A stretch of DNA of 64,000 nucleotides from Virgibacillus litoralis. GTDB taxonomy: Bacteria > Bacillota > Bacilli > Bacillales > Amphibacillaceae. The position numbers and the translations under genes were made by a program. Below are positions 8,423 to 19,353 of this stretch, piece by piece. Location of the stretch: assembly GCF_017873675.1 (NCBI RefSeq), contig NZ_JAGGKK010000006.1, positions 1 through 64,000 of the forward strand, in the 5' to 3' direction. Within the stretch, counting starts at the first letter, position 1. Each line of letters starts with the position of its first letter. The notes under the pieces are model-generated. The model made no database searches, was not told the origin of the DNA, and saw only the letters and a list, made by a program, of their open reading frames with translations.

Positions 8423-10081
8423 TTATTTCAAATAATACACAACTGACTCATATGGTCTTAACTTCAATTGATCAAACGTTTGATCAGTGTCCGGATAATT
8501 CGAGAGTAACATTTTTATATTCTCATATTTCGCTAAGTCAATATGTGCTGTTACTTCTTTTCCATAGAAATTACTGACAACAAGCAAGGTTTCATTGTTC
8601 CAATTACGTTTATACGCAAATACACTCTCGTTATCTTTAAGTAATAACTGGTAGTCACCATATGTTATGATATCATACTTTTTCCGTAAATCTACTAACT
8701 CCTGATAGTGTGAAAAGATTGAATTCGGATTGCTTAAGGCCTTTCCCGCATTTATTTGTTCATAATTGTCTGCAACTGGTATCCACGGAGTGGTGGAAGA
8801 GAACCCAGCATGATTGCCTGCTGACCATTGCATTGGTGTCCTGGCGTTATCACGTGACTTTTGCTGAAGGATAGCCAACACTTCATCCTCAGGTTTCCCA
8901 GAACGGAGCAACGATTCATAAGCATTTAGTGATTCCACATCACGATAGTCATCAATTTGCGTAAAGTTAGGGTTAGTCATCCCAATCTCTTCCCCCTGAT
9001 AAATATAGGGAGTTCCTTTCATCATGTGTAAAGTTGTTGCAAGCATTTTTGCTGATTCGTTATGGTATTTTCCGTCATTACCGAAGCGCGAAACAACACG
9101 TGGCTGGTCATGGTTGCACCAGAACAATGCATTCCAGCCACCCCCTTTATGCATGCCGACTTGCCATTTAGATAAAATTTCCTTTAACTCCTGGAAATCA
9201 AAAGGTGCTTTTGTCCATTTTTCACCATCAGGATAATCGACCTTCAGATGATGAAATTGAAACGTCATATCAAGTTCATGTCGCTCTGGGCGTGTATATA
9301 GCACGCAGTTATCCAGTGTTGTTGAGGACATTTCGCCCACAGTCATCATACGATGTGGTGAAAAAACAGCTCGATTCATCTCGTGTAAGTATTCATGAAT
9401 CCGAGGTCCATCAGTATAGAATTTTCTCCCATCTCCAGAATAATCATTTGGAAAATGCTGATCCTTCGAAATAAGATTAATTACATCCAGGCGAAATCCA
9501 TCAATTCCTTTATTAGCCCAGAATCGCATCATTTCATATATTTCTACTCTGAGTTGGTCATTTTCCCAGTTCAGATCTGCTTGTGTTTGATCAAATAAAT
9601 GCAAGTAATATTGGTTTGTTTTTTGATCAATTTGCCAAGCAGAGCCACCGAATTTCGATTGCCAATTATTTGGCACATCACCATTGGTGGCATCCTTCCA
9701 AATGTAGAAATCACGAAACTTATTATTTTTAGATTCCGATGCCTTTTTGAACCACTCGTGTTCAGTTGACGTATGATTGATAACGAGATCCATTATAAGT
9801 TTCATATCCCGTTTATGCGTTTCAGCCAGTAATTCTTCAAAGTCCTCCATCGTTCCGTACGTTGGTTCAATGGAATAATAATCACTAATATCATAGCCAT
9901 TATCTTTTTGCGGTGATTGATAAACAGGTGTCAGCCAAATAACGTCGACACCTATTTTTTTTATATAATCAAGCTTCTTGATAATCCCTTGTATATCGCC
10001 TACACCATTACCTGTTGTGTCATGAAAACTCTTAGGGTATATCTGATAAACAACAGCTTTCTGCCACCATGCTTCATTCAT
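8423..10081 (-). CDS. treA: Trehalose-6-phosphate hydrolase (phospho-alpha-(1,1)-glucosidase)
   Basis: This 552-residue GH13 enzyme cleaves imported trehalose-6-phosphate to glucose and glucose-6-phosphate in the cytoplasm. GH13 motifs are present in order: DLVINHTS, GFRLDVINL with the nucleophile Asp, the general acid Glu in VGEMSS, and CNHDQPR. The start ATG at 10081 follows GAGGTG by 6 nt; the upstream GTG at 10090 overlaps that site and is less likely. It lies between treP and treR. TreC/TreA and oligo-1,6-glucosidases are close relatives, but the operon settles the substrate. Confidence 0.92.
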   Translation of the reverse strand: MNEAWWQKAVVYQIYPKSFHDTTGNGVGDIQGIIKKLDYIKKIGVDVIWLTPVYQSPQKDNGYDISDYYSIEPTYGTMEDFEELLAETHKRDMKLIMDLVINHTSTEHEWFKKASESKNNKFRDFYIWKDATNGDVPNNWQSKFGGSAWQIDQKTNQYYLHLFDQTQADLNWENDQLRVEIYEMMRFWANKGIDGFRLDVINLISKDQHFPNDYSGDGRKFYTDGPRIHEYLHEMNRAVFSPHRMMTVGEMSSTTLDNCVLYTRPERHELDMTFQFHHLKVDYPDGEKWTKAPFDFQELKEILSKWQVGMHKGGGWNALFWCNHDQPRVVSRFGNDGKYHNESAKMLATTLHMMKGTPYIYQGEEIGMTNPNFTQIDDYRDVESLNAYESLLRSGKPEDEVLAILQQKSRDNARTPMQWSAGNHAGFSSTTPWIPVADNYEQINAGKALSNPNSIFSHYQELVDLRKKYDIITYGDYQLLLKDNESVFAYKRNWNNETLLVVSNFYGKEVTAHIDLAKYENIKMLLSNYPDTDQTFDQLKLRPYESVVYYLK

Positions 10082-10108
10082 TGCTAACACCTCGTAATTC
10101 TAGTTGTA

Positions 10109-12028
<1,920 letters not shown>

Positions 12029-12050
12029 CTAATTTTTAGAAACTCTTTTA

Positions 12051-12106
12051 AACATGTATATACAAGTAACTTATTTAAGTTTAACTTGTATATACATGTT
12101 TTGCAA
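12051..12106 (-). promoter_or_regulatory. tre promoter with two TreR operators
   Basis: AACATGTATATACAAGT (12051-12067) and its exact complement (12084-12100) form two copies of the TreR-type operator (core TTGTATATACA) 16 nt apart. On the reverse strand a -35 TTGCAA (12101-12106) and a -10 TAAACT (12078-12083) are 17 nt apart, so one operator fills the spacer and the other lies just past the predicted start point. This is a classic repression arrangement. Operator identity rests on the known B. subtilis TreR site; the promoter boxes are weak matches. Confidence 0.8.
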
Positions 12107-12115
12107 GGGCTTTCA
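12102..12115 (-). promoter_or_regulatory. Candidate cre site (CcpA) at the tre promoter
   Basis: On the reverse strand TGAAAGCCCTTGCA fits the catabolite-responsive element TGWAARCGNTWNCA with a single mismatch in the central CG. It overlaps the proposed -35 box, so CcpA binding there would repress the operon when glucose is present. This is inference from the consensus only. Confidence 0.55.
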
Positions 12116-12173
12116 TTAATAAAGAAGATGATTTCTTCTGAAATCTGATGGACTTTCCGAATATCTATATAAA

Positions 12174-12204
12174 AACTACCTTGCATAGTTTGTGCAAGGT
12201 AGTT
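12174..12204 (-). terminator. Intrinsic terminator of the sugar dehydrogenase gene
   Basis: AACTACCTTGCA (12174-12185) and TGCAAGGTAGTT (12193-12204) form a perfect 12-bp stem with a 7-nt loop. On the reverse strand it is followed by TTTTTATATAG. It starts 5 nt after the stop codon of the gene at 12209. Confidence 0.85.
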
Positions 12205-12208
12205 CATT

Positions 12209-13288
12209 CTAGTCTAGATCGTTATATGGTAAGAATAGCAACCTGTCATCATTCGCTGCAGGATCTCCACGACCATCCGTATTATTTGTCAGGAAATAGA
12301 TTCCTTCGTTAGTGGCGAGAGCGTCACGAACTCGCCCTACATTTGAAACTATTAGCTTCTGGGTCTTGTTTGCTGGGTCAAACCGGCGTAGCCCCTCACC
12401 TCTTAATGAAGCAAAGTAGAAAAAACCATTATGATACGTCATTCCAGAAGGTGCCCAGGTATTTTCACCAGAATGAATAATCGGACGCTCCATATTAGCA
12501 GCTGTTTCATCACCCTGAATCTCCGGCCAGCCATAATTACTCCCTTTAATTATAAGGTTAATTTCATCATGAGCACTTGAGCCATGTTCCGTTGCGAACA
12601 TTTCATCTGCTTCATTCCACGCCATTCCCTGTGGATTACGATGTCCAAACGTAAATACATAGGAATCTTCAAACGGGTTATCAGTTGGAATAGACCCGTC
12701 AAGGTTCATCCGTAGAATTTTCCCAGCTAAACTATCTAGGTCCTGTGCCAATTCGGGTTGCGTCGCATCACCGGTTGTTATATACAGTTTATTATCTGGC
12801 CCAATTTCAATACGACCGCCCTGGTGGAACTGCCCTCCAGGAATCCTATCTATTAACACAGATGTTTCTTCCCATTGTTCGTCTGACTCTTTAATTGTAA
12901 CTACCCTTTGATAGTACTGATTATCTTCCTGATAGGAATAATAGGCAAAAGCTTCATTCGTTTCACTAAAATTTCCAGGAACAGCAATGCCTAATAATCC
13001 CGCCTCTGCCTGGTTAGATAGGTCCTTTGAAAATTGTACCTGTTTACGTGTCTGCTCACCTTTTCTAATCGTAACAATTGATCCAATTCGCTCGCTTACG
13101 TAAAATGCGTCATTTAGTTTGGCAATCTCCCAAGGCTCCTGAAGATTTTCAGCAATAACTTGAAGATTCCCTTCTGTATTTGGAATATCAACACTTGTCT
13201 CATCTGATTGTTGCTGTCTTTCTTCATCTTGAGAACAAGCGCTGGCTATAAGCATGAATGTGAAAATTATGATTAAATATCGGGTCAA
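12209..13288 (-). CDS. PQQ-dependent sugar dehydrogenase family lipoprotein
   Basis: This 359-residue protein has a lipoprotein signal with lipobox SAC and the lipidated Cys at about residue 18. The remainder is the soluble aldose dehydrogenase (GSDH/YliI-like) six-bladed propeller, with motifs GLLGIAV, GGQFHQGGRIEIGPDNKLY, FGHRNPQGMAW and EHGSSAHDEIN. The catalytic-type His residues of these motifs are kept. Members oxidise aldoses using PQQ, yet Bacillaceae usually make no PQQ, so the cofactor or substrate may differ. The TTG start follows GAGGTGA at 5 nt. It is transcribed alone, with its own terminator. Confidence 0.85.
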   Translation of the reverse strand: MTRYLIIIFTFMLIASACSQDEERQQQSDETSVDIPNTEGNLQVIAENLQEPWEIAKLNDAFYVSERIGSIVTIRKGEQTRKQVQFSKDLSNQAEAGLLGIAVPGNFSETNEAFAYYSYQEDNQYYQRVVTIKESDEQWEETSVLIDRIPGGQFHQGGRIEIGPDNKLYITTGDATQPELAQDLDSLAGKILRMNLDGSIPTDNPFEDSYVFTFGHRNPQGMAWNEADEMFATEHGSSAHDEINLIIKGSNYGWPEIQGDETAANMERPIIHSGENTWAPSGMTYHNGFFYFASLRGEGLRRFDPANKTQKLIVSNVGRVRDALATNEGIYFLTNNTDGRGDPAANDDRLLFLPYNDLD

Positions 13289-13427
13289 GGAATCACCTCA
13301 CAATTGATTATTTCGTTCAGTTTACCTTTAAAGAGGACTTGTTTCAATATTTAAGCATGGATTCAGAGCACCTGCTGCTCATTCCTAGCTTCCAATGATA
13401 AGCCGTCTGTCTATTAATAAAGCAAAA

Positions 13428-13459
13428 ACGGCAGAAGCACTATGATATGCCCCTGCCGT
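13428..13459 (-). terminator. Terminator of typA
   Basis: ACGGCAG (13428-13434) and CTGCCGT (13453-13459) form the stem. On the reverse strand TTTTTGC follows directly. It lies just past the typA stop codon. Confidence 0.75.
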
Positions 13460-13471
13460 ACAGATTCAATA

Positions 13472-15298
13472 TTAAATTTTTGCTTTTTTTGATGCTTTTT
13501 GCCGTTCACTGTTGTTTAATATTTTTTTACGAAGACGGATTGATTCTGGTGTTACCTCACAATACTCATCATCATTCAAATATTCAATTGCTTCTTCTAA
13601 TGACATCTCTCTAGTCTTTCTGATCGTAGATGTCTGGTCTTTGGTTGCTGAACGAACGTTCGTCAAATGCTTTTCTTTTGTAATATTAACAGTTAAATCA
13701 TTTTCACGATTATGCTCGCCAACAATCATTCCAGCATAGATTTCTGTACCAGGTTCTACGAAAATTACTCCACGATCCTCAAGCTGCATGATGCCATAAG
13801 TCGATGCTTTACCTTGTTCCATTCCAACAAGTACACCTTCTCGGCGGCCACCAACCTGTCCTTTAGCGAAAGGCTCATAAGCGTCAAATGTGTGATTTAT
13901 GATACCATAACCGCGTGTCTGTGACATAAACTCGGTTGAATACCCGATTAATCCACGTGATGGCACTTTAAATTCCAAACGAACTTGGCCATTACCTTGG
14001 TTAACCATATCAAGCATTTCGCCTTTACGTGCACCAAGCGATTCCATGACAGACCCTGTGTAATCTTCAGGAACATCTACTTGAACACGCTCAAATGGCT
14101 CACATTTTACTCCATCAATCTCTTTAATGATTACTTGTGGCTTAGAAAGCTGTAATTCGAAGCCTTCGCGACGCATGTTTTCAATCAGAATTGAAAGGTG
14201 CAATTCACCACGGCCTGAAACAGTCCACGCATCCGGTGAATCGGTTGGTTCAACACGTAAGCTGACATCCGTTTCCAATTGCTTCATAAGACGCTCTTCA
14301 ATTCTTCGAGATGTGATATATTTACCTTCACGACCAGCAAATGGGCTATTATTAACAACAAATGTCATTTGCAGTGTTGGCTCATCAATACGCAACCATG
14401 GTAATGCTTCTGGATGATCATGTGCACAGATTGTTTCACCGACATTTATATCATCCAAACCTGCTATTGCGACGATATCGCCACCTTTGGCTTCCTCAAT
14501 TTCAACTCTCTTTAAGCCTGTGAAGCCAAACAGTTTACTGATACGGAAGTTTTTTTGCGTGCCGTCTTTTTTCATTACAACAACTTGCTGTCCGACGCTT
14601 ATTTTACCTCGAACTACACGCCCCACACCGATTCTTCCGACATAGTCATTATAATCGAGTAGTGTAATCTGAAACTGTAACGGCTCTTCTCGGGTATCAG
14701 CAGGTGCAGGAATATGCCCCATTATCATTTTGAAAACCGGATCCATTGTTTCCTGCTGGTCATCAGGCTCTTCCCCTGACGTTCCGTTTATTGCTGAAGC
14801 ATAAACAACTGGGAATTCCAATTGGTTATCATCTGCTCCTAATTCAATAAATAGATCCAATACCTCATCAACAACCTCTTGTGGTCTTGCGTTAGGTCGG
14901 TCTATTTTATTTAAAACGACAATAGGCGTCAATTTTTGTTCCAACGCTTTCTTCAATACAAACCGCGTTTGCGGCATTGTACCTTCATACGCATCAACAA
15001 CTAATATAACACCATCTACCATTTTCATAATACGTTCTACTTCCCCACCAAAATCTGCGTGGCCAGGCGTATCTAAAATATTAATAGCTGTGTCATTATA
15101 TTTAATCGCTGTGTTCTTTGCCAAAATGGTAATTCCACGTTCTCGTTCAATATCGTTGGAGTCCATGGCACGTTCATTCACTTGTTCATTCTCACGAAAT
15201 GTTCCTGAGTATCTCAGCATCTGATCAACAAGTGTTGTTTTGCCATGGTCAACATGGGCGATAATTGCGATATTACGAATATCTTCTCTTAATTGCAT
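13472..15298 (-). CDS. typA: TypA/BipA translational GTPase
   Basis: This 608-residue GTPase has the G1 motif AHVDHGKT, G3 DTPGHADFG and G4 NKIDRP, then the EF-G-like domains II, III and V and the unique BipA C-terminal domain. It binds ribosomes and aids 50S assembly and growth in cold or other stress. I start at the ATG at 15298, which lies about 8 nt after GAGGAGCG; an in-frame start 18 codons upstream has no such site and would precede the conserved N-terminus. Length matches Bacillus TypA (about 612). It is followed by its own terminator. Confidence 0.95.
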   Translation of the reverse strand: MQLREDIRNIAIIAHVDHGKTTLVDQMLRYSGTFRENEQVNERAMDSNDIERERGITILAKNTAIKYNDTAINILDTPGHADFGGEVERIMKMVDGVILVVDAYEGTMPQTRFVLKKALEQKLTPIVVLNKIDRPNARPQEVVDEVLDLFIELGADDNQLEFPVVYASAINGTSGEEPDDQQETMDPVFKMIMGHIPAPADTREEPLQFQITLLDYNDYVGRIGVGRVVRGKISVGQQVVVMKKDGTQKNFRISKLFGFTGLKRVEIEEAKGGDIVAIAGLDDINVGETICAHDHPEALPWLRIDEPTLQMTFVVNNSPFAGREGKYITSRRIEERLMKQLETDVSLRVEPTDSPDAWTVSGRGELHLSILIENMRREGFELQLSKPQVIIKEIDGVKCEPFERVQVDVPEDYTGSVMESLGARKGEMLDMVNQGNGQVRLEFKVPSRGLIGYSTEFMSQTRGYGIINHTFDAYEPFAKGQVGGRREGVLVGMEQGKASTYGIMQLEDRGVIFVEPGTEIYAGMIVGEHNRENDLTVNITKEKHLTNVRSATKDQTSTIRKTREMSLEEAIEYLNDDEYCEVTPESIRLRKKILNNSERQKASKKAKI

Positions 15299-15358
15299 AA
15301 AAGTACGCTCCTCTATTATTACGGGGTGAATCAAACTATCCAATTGTAACACAAAAAT

Positions 15359-16675
15359 CTAATTAGTAAAAGAAAGAATAAATTTAGCACCGCCAAGCTT
15401 GGATTCGTGTACCATGATTTTCCCGCCTGATTGTTCAATAATAGCTCGTGCAATTGCTAGTCCTAAACCAGTTTCCCCATTATTACCTTTAACAAACCGG
15501 TGGAAAATATGTGGAAGTAAATCCTTTGAAATTCCCTCGCCATCATCTTCAATAACAATTGTAGATTTTTCAACAGTTATATCAACACGCGTCTTTGCAT
15601 GGCGAATCGCATTGAAGGTTATGTTTAATAATGCACGTAGAACCTTTTCCTGATCAACGAACAGGGAGCTTCCTTCATCGACCTCTTGATTAATTGTTAT
15701 ATTTTTTTCATTAACCATTGGTAACGTTCGGTCCATTACTTGATTAATTAGCGTCGAAGTACTTACATTTTGTGGTTGATAAGCTGCTTGTTCACTATCA
15801 AGTTTTGCCAAAAGGATCATTTCATTTATAATCATCTTGAGCCGTTTAACTTCCGTGACCATCATATCCAGCCCTTTTTCCTGTTCCTGCTCATCAAAGA
15901 CCTTGTCGCGTATCCCCTCTGCATAACCTTGTATTGTCATTAGAGGTGTTTTTAATTCATGGCTCGCATTCTGGAAAAAGGCTTGCTGCGAATTTACGTA
16001 ACGCTGAAGTTCAGATGCCATTTCGTAAACACTTTGCTCCACTTCTTTTATTTCACCGGTTGCTTTGATTGATTCAAGCTCATCAAATTTACGATTTTCT
16101 ATTTTCTTTAGTTGACCTTTTAATCTGCTTAAAGGCGTTACCAATTTATTCGTTAGGAAATAACTAAGGAATACAGCTGCAATTGCTCCAATTATAAAGA
16201 CAATCATCAGCCGTTGAAAAAAATCCTGTTGTACTGTCTGTAAATCATTTATCGGTGTTAATAGAATTAATTCCAATCCAGTACTTTCTGGGCTAAATAA
16301 TATACGGGAAGTGACGAATTTATTATTTCCAATTTCCCATAGCTCCTTTTGATCGTCCGCAAAATTATTATTTGCTGAAAACCCATTTACATACCTCGGT
16401 GGCATTGTCGAATCCAGCACACGATTCTGTTTACGATCATATAGGAATAAATCCAAATCCTGTTCATCCAGAAAATCACTGAATCCCTGCAAACTATTCC
16501 CTCTGCCATTTTCATTTAGGACCTGAACCAGTAATTCACCATTTTGTTTTAATTCAGCCTGCTCATCCTCAATAAGCATGTCCATAAGTAAAGAGTAGAT
16601 GACAAGCCCTGTAACAGTAAGCATTACAAGGAGTAACGTAGTAAAAGCCAAGTTAAGCTGTGATTGAAGTTTCAT
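15359..16675 (-). CDS. cssS: CssS-like sensor histidine kinase
   Basis: This 438-residue kinase has a first membrane helix (about residues 9-31), an extracytoplasmic sensor domain to about 155, a second helix, a HAMP linker, HisKA with NASHELKTPLMT, and an ATPase domain with N-box NITFNAIRHA, G1 DDGEGI and G2 GETGLGLAIA. Its start overlaps cssR by 4 nt. In B. subtilis CssRS senses misfolded secreted proteins and induces htrA and htrB, and cssRS lies next to htrB. The same arrangement, with an HtrA protease gene divergent from cssR, supports this name. Confidence 0.82.
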   Translation of the reverse strand: MKLQSQLNLAFTTLLLVMLTVTGLVIYSLLMDMLIEDEQAELKQNGELLVQVLNENGRGNSLQGFSDFLDEQDLDLFLYDRKQNRVLDSTMPPRYVNGFSANNNFADDQKELWEIGNNKFVTSRILFSPESTGLELILLTPINDLQTVQQDFFQRLMIVFIIGAIAAVFLSYFLTNKLVTPLSRLKGQLKKIENRKFDELESIKATGEIKEVEQSVYEMASELQRYVNSQQAFFQNASHELKTPLMTIQGYAEGIRDKVFDEQEQEKGLDMMVTEVKRLKMIINEMILLAKLDSEQAAYQPQNVSTSTLINQVMDRTLPMVNEKNITINQEVDEGSSLFVDQEKVLRALLNITFNAIRHAKTRVDITVEKSTIVIEDDGEGISKDLLPHIFHRFVKGNNGETGLGLAIARAIIEQSGGKIMVHESKLGGAKFILSFTN

Positions 16676-17364
16676 GTCTGATCCTCTTCACTGCGTAAAC
16701 GATATCCATATCCCCAGACGGTCTCTAATGGAATATCACTCAATTTTTTACGTATTCGTTTAACCAGATCGTCAACAGCTCTATCACTGCCAAAATAATC
16801 TTCTCCCCAGATTTTTACTAGAAGTTCCTCGCGCGAAAAAGCACGATTCACATTCTCAGCAAACAATAAGAGCATATCGAATTCTTTGGTAGTCACATCC
16901 TGTTCCTCACCACTCCAAAAAATTCTGCGGTCACTCTCATGAATTAACAGATTGTCTACCTTTAACTTGTCATGTCCGACTTCACTCATTTTCACTTGTG
17001 GCTGGGAGCGTTTAAACACCCTTTTCACACGTGCAAGTAACTCTCTTGGACTAAATGGCTTTGTTAAGTAATCGTCCCCGCCCAACTCTAGTCCAAGGAT
17101 TTTATCAATTTCATCGTCTTTGGCAGAAATTATGATAATTGGTACATTACTTTCATTTCTGATTTTTTTACAAAACTCATAACCATCCATACCAGGGAGC
17201 ATTATATCCAGTATCCACATATCTGGAGGTTGAGTTTCCCAAAGTTCCCAGGCTTTCTCAGCAGAATCCATAACTGTTACATGGAAGCCTTCCTTTTTTA
17301 AATAAGCAGAAACGATGTTTTGAATATTCGTATCATCTTCTACTACACCAATGTGATCATTCAT
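16672..17364 (-). CDS. cssR: CssR-like OmpR-family response regulator
   Basis: This 230-residue regulator has a receiver domain with the acidic pair VVEDD, phosphorylatable Asp in WILDIMLPGMDGYEF, the Thr/Ser switch (IISAKDD) and Lys in YLTKPFSPRELL. The C-terminal OmpR winged helix contains KIWGEDYFGSDRAVDDLV. Several of these stretches match what I recall of B. subtilis CssR closely. It is the first gene of a cssR-cssS pair and is divergent from the HtrA-type protease gene, which it probably activates under secretion stress. Confidence 0.83.
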   Translation of the reverse strand: MNDHIGVVEDDTNIQNIVSAYLKKEGFHVTVMDSAEKAWELWETQPPDMWILDIMLPGMDGYEFCKKIRNESNVPIIIISAKDDEIDKILGLELGGDDYLTKPFSPRELLARVKRVFKRSQPQVKMSEVGHDKLKVDNLLIHESDRRIFWSGEEQDVTTKEFDMLLLFAENVNRAFSREELLVKIWGEDYFGSDRAVDDLVKRIRKKLSDIPLETVWGYGYRLRSEEDQT

Positions 17365-17464
17365 GTAATCGCCCCCCTAATCGTCATATTATTGTTATTT
17401 ATATTTTTACATAATTTAGTATTTGTGAACACTAATAAGCAAATTACACACTTTTTCCATATTT

Positions 17465-17498
17465 ATACCAAATTCATACCAAATATAAAACTTATAAT
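17465..17498 (+). promoter_or_regulatory. htrA promoter with 11-bp-phased direct repeat (candidate CssR site)
   Basis: ATACCAAAT occurs twice, at 17465-17473 and 17476-17484, with an 11-bp period. A perfect -10 TATAAT lies at 17493-17498, but no -35 box is recognisable where the repeat sits. Direct repeats spaced by one helical turn just upstream of a -10 are typical of OmpR/PhoB-family activators, so this is the best candidate for CssR binding. Confidence 0.6.
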
Positions 17499-17534
17499 AA
17501 GAATTGTACTATACATGAAAAGGGTGATGTTTTT

Positions 17535-18827
17535 ATGGATCGCAACGATAATGATAATAATCAAGAGTTGGAAGAAAACACTTTAGATAAACAAGAACAA
17601 AAGACAGAAGCAAGTCCTGGTATTGCAGAAACAGCAAGACAAAATGCTAAACCAAAGCAGGAAAAACCTAAGCAAAAGTCAGGTTTCAAGACACTTATGA
17701 GCGGAATTGCTGGGGGTGTGATTTCAGCAGTAATAGTTGCCTTATTATTCACAACAAACATTATTCCTTTAAATCAGCAGGAAGAAAGTGACTCTGCTTC
17801 ATCAGAAGGCAATGAGCAAACGGCACCTGAAATAGCGGAAACAGTGGCGTCAGACAATTCAAATATAGCTTCCAACATGGATGAGGTTTCTAAGGCCGTC
17901 GTTGGGGTTATTAATAAACAGCAACAAAGTGTATGGACCCAAAGCAAACAAGCAGGGGCTGGCTCTGGCATAATTTATAAAGAAAAAGACGGAAAAGCAT
18001 ATGTCGTAACAAATCAGCATGTTGTTGAGGGTGCTGAAGAAGTAGAAGTTGTTTTAAATAGTGACACTCGTATCTCAGCAAAAGTTTTAGGAACAGATTC
18101 ATTTACAGACTTAGCTGTACTTCAAGTTGATGGTAAAAAAGTAAACACAATCGCTGACCTTGGCTCCTCTAAAAATTTAAAAGTTGGTGACACAGTAGTT
18201 GCGATTGGAAATCCACTAGGAATGAATTTCGCCAACTCTGTAACAAAAGGTATAATTAGCGGTCTTGATCGTTCAGTAAGTATTGATACAAATGGTGATG
18301 GACAGCCAGATTGGGTTACTGAAGTCATTCAGACTGATGCTGCAATTAACCCAGGTAACAGTGGTGGTGCCCTCATCAATTCTAAAGGTAAAGTAATTGG
18401 CATTAACTCTATGAAAATAGCAAAAACATCAGTAGAAGGTATTGGTTTTTCCATACCAATTGATGAAGCACGGCCAATTATGAAACAACTTGAAGAAGAT
18501 GGTGAGGTAGCACGTCCATTCATTGGAATAAGTACTGCATCAATGGGACAAGTGCCTCCGCAATATCGTGATCAAATCCAACTGCCAGAAAATGTTGAGG
18601 GCGGTATGGTAGTCGCCAAAGTCCAGCAAGGATCACCAGCAAGCAAAGCAGAATTGCAACAGTTTGACGTGATTACCAAAATTAATGGGAATAAAATCAC
18701 ATCCATTTTAGATCTGCGAAAATATTTATATAATGAAACAAAGATTGGTGAGTCAGTTGAGCTGGAGATCTACCGGGATGGTGAGCCTCAGAAGATATCG
18801 TTAGAGTTAGTCAAACGTGAAAAATAA
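17535..18827 (+). CDS. HtrA-type membrane-anchored serine protease
   Basis: This 430-residue protein has a charged cytoplasmic tail of about 50 residues, one membrane helix (about 51-75), a Ser/Glu linker, a trypsin-like domain with catalytic His162 (NQHVVEG), Asp192 (FTDLAVLQ) and Ser276 (NPGNSGGAL), and a C-terminal PDZ domain (about 335-428). It degrades or refolds misfolded proteins outside the membrane. B. subtilis has paralogues HtrA, HtrB and HtrC; adjacency to cssRS suggests the HtrB position, but paralogue identity cannot be settled here. The ATG follows AAAAGGGTG. A strong terminator follows. Confidence 0.92.
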   Translation: MDRNDNDNNQELEENTLDKQEQKTEASPGIAETARQNAKPKQEKPKQKSGFKTLMSGIAGGVISAVIVALLFTTNIIPLNQQEESDSASSEGNEQTAPEIAETVASDNSNIASNMDEVSKAVVGVINKQQQSVWTQSKQAGAGSGIIYKEKDGKAYVVTNQHVVEGAEEVEVVLNSDTRISAKVLGTDSFTDLAVLQVDGKKVNTIADLGSSKNLKVGDTVVAIGNPLGMNFANSVTKGIISGLDRSVSIDTNGDGQPDWVTEVIQTDAAINPGNSGGALINSKGKVIGINSMKIAKTSVEGIGFSIPIDEARPIMKQLEEDGEVARPFIGISTASMGQVPPQYRDQIQLPENVEGGMVVAKVQQGSPASKAELQQFDVITKINGNKITSILDLRKYLYNETKIGESVELEIYRDGEPQKISLELVKREK

Positions 18828-18842
18828 ATACCCCCTTTTAAG

Positions 18843-18867
18843 ACTTGCAGCGATATTCGCTGCAAGT
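18843..18867 (+). terminator. Terminator of the htrA-type gene
   Basis: ACTTGCAGCGA (18843-18853) pairs perfectly with TCGCTGCAAGT (18857-18867) around a 3-nt loop, followed by a run of T. Confidence 0.9.
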
Positions 18868-18888
18868 TTTTTATTGTACAGTTTTTTA

Positions 18889-19170
18889 AAAACTTGACTT
18901 ATCGCCAATCTGTAAATTGATTTTAGCGGACACAGGAGACGCTATTTCTATATAAAAGTAACTTTCTCGAAGTTATCCGGACACAGAAGCCCTTATTATA
19001 CATATATCATGGTTATTTAACTGTATTTGTGTGAAATAAGGTCCTTGGTGTCCGCAAACACCACCATTTTCGTGGATTTTTGCCAAATAAGGTCCCTGGT
19101 GTCCGCTAACCTGAAATTTGCTATATGAAAAATAATTTTCATGATAGATGGTGACTGCGCATTCAGCAGC
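18889..19170. repeat. Repeat cluster: four GCGGACAC elements, flanked by pieces of other repeats
   Basis: A 23-bp motif (type AGCGGACACCAGGGACCTTATTT) occurs at 18925-18947 and 18975-18998 on the forward strand and at 19034-19057 and 19085-19107 on the reverse strand, so the two pairs face each other. The 5' piece of the R1 repeat (ACTTGACTTATCGCCAA) precedes at 18889-18908. A second shared repeat follows at 19133-19170 (TTTTCATGATAGATGG, then CTGCGCATTCAGCAGCC), which recurs at 43057-43096. No gene is credible in 18870-19353; the rest is AT-rich leader of the next gene. Confidence 0.65.
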
Positions 19171-19353
19171 CATGATGGTTCCTTAACTGCTAAATAAACA
19201 TACGCTTTTTGACCTCCTAACAAATGCTAAGTTCTAATTTTCAAAGGTAAATATACAAGGATTTCGCCTATTTATGTCGAATTTATTATATAATGTACTA
19301 TAATAGTACATGCATTATAATTTAACCTATCAATTTTTAAAGGAAGTGATTCT

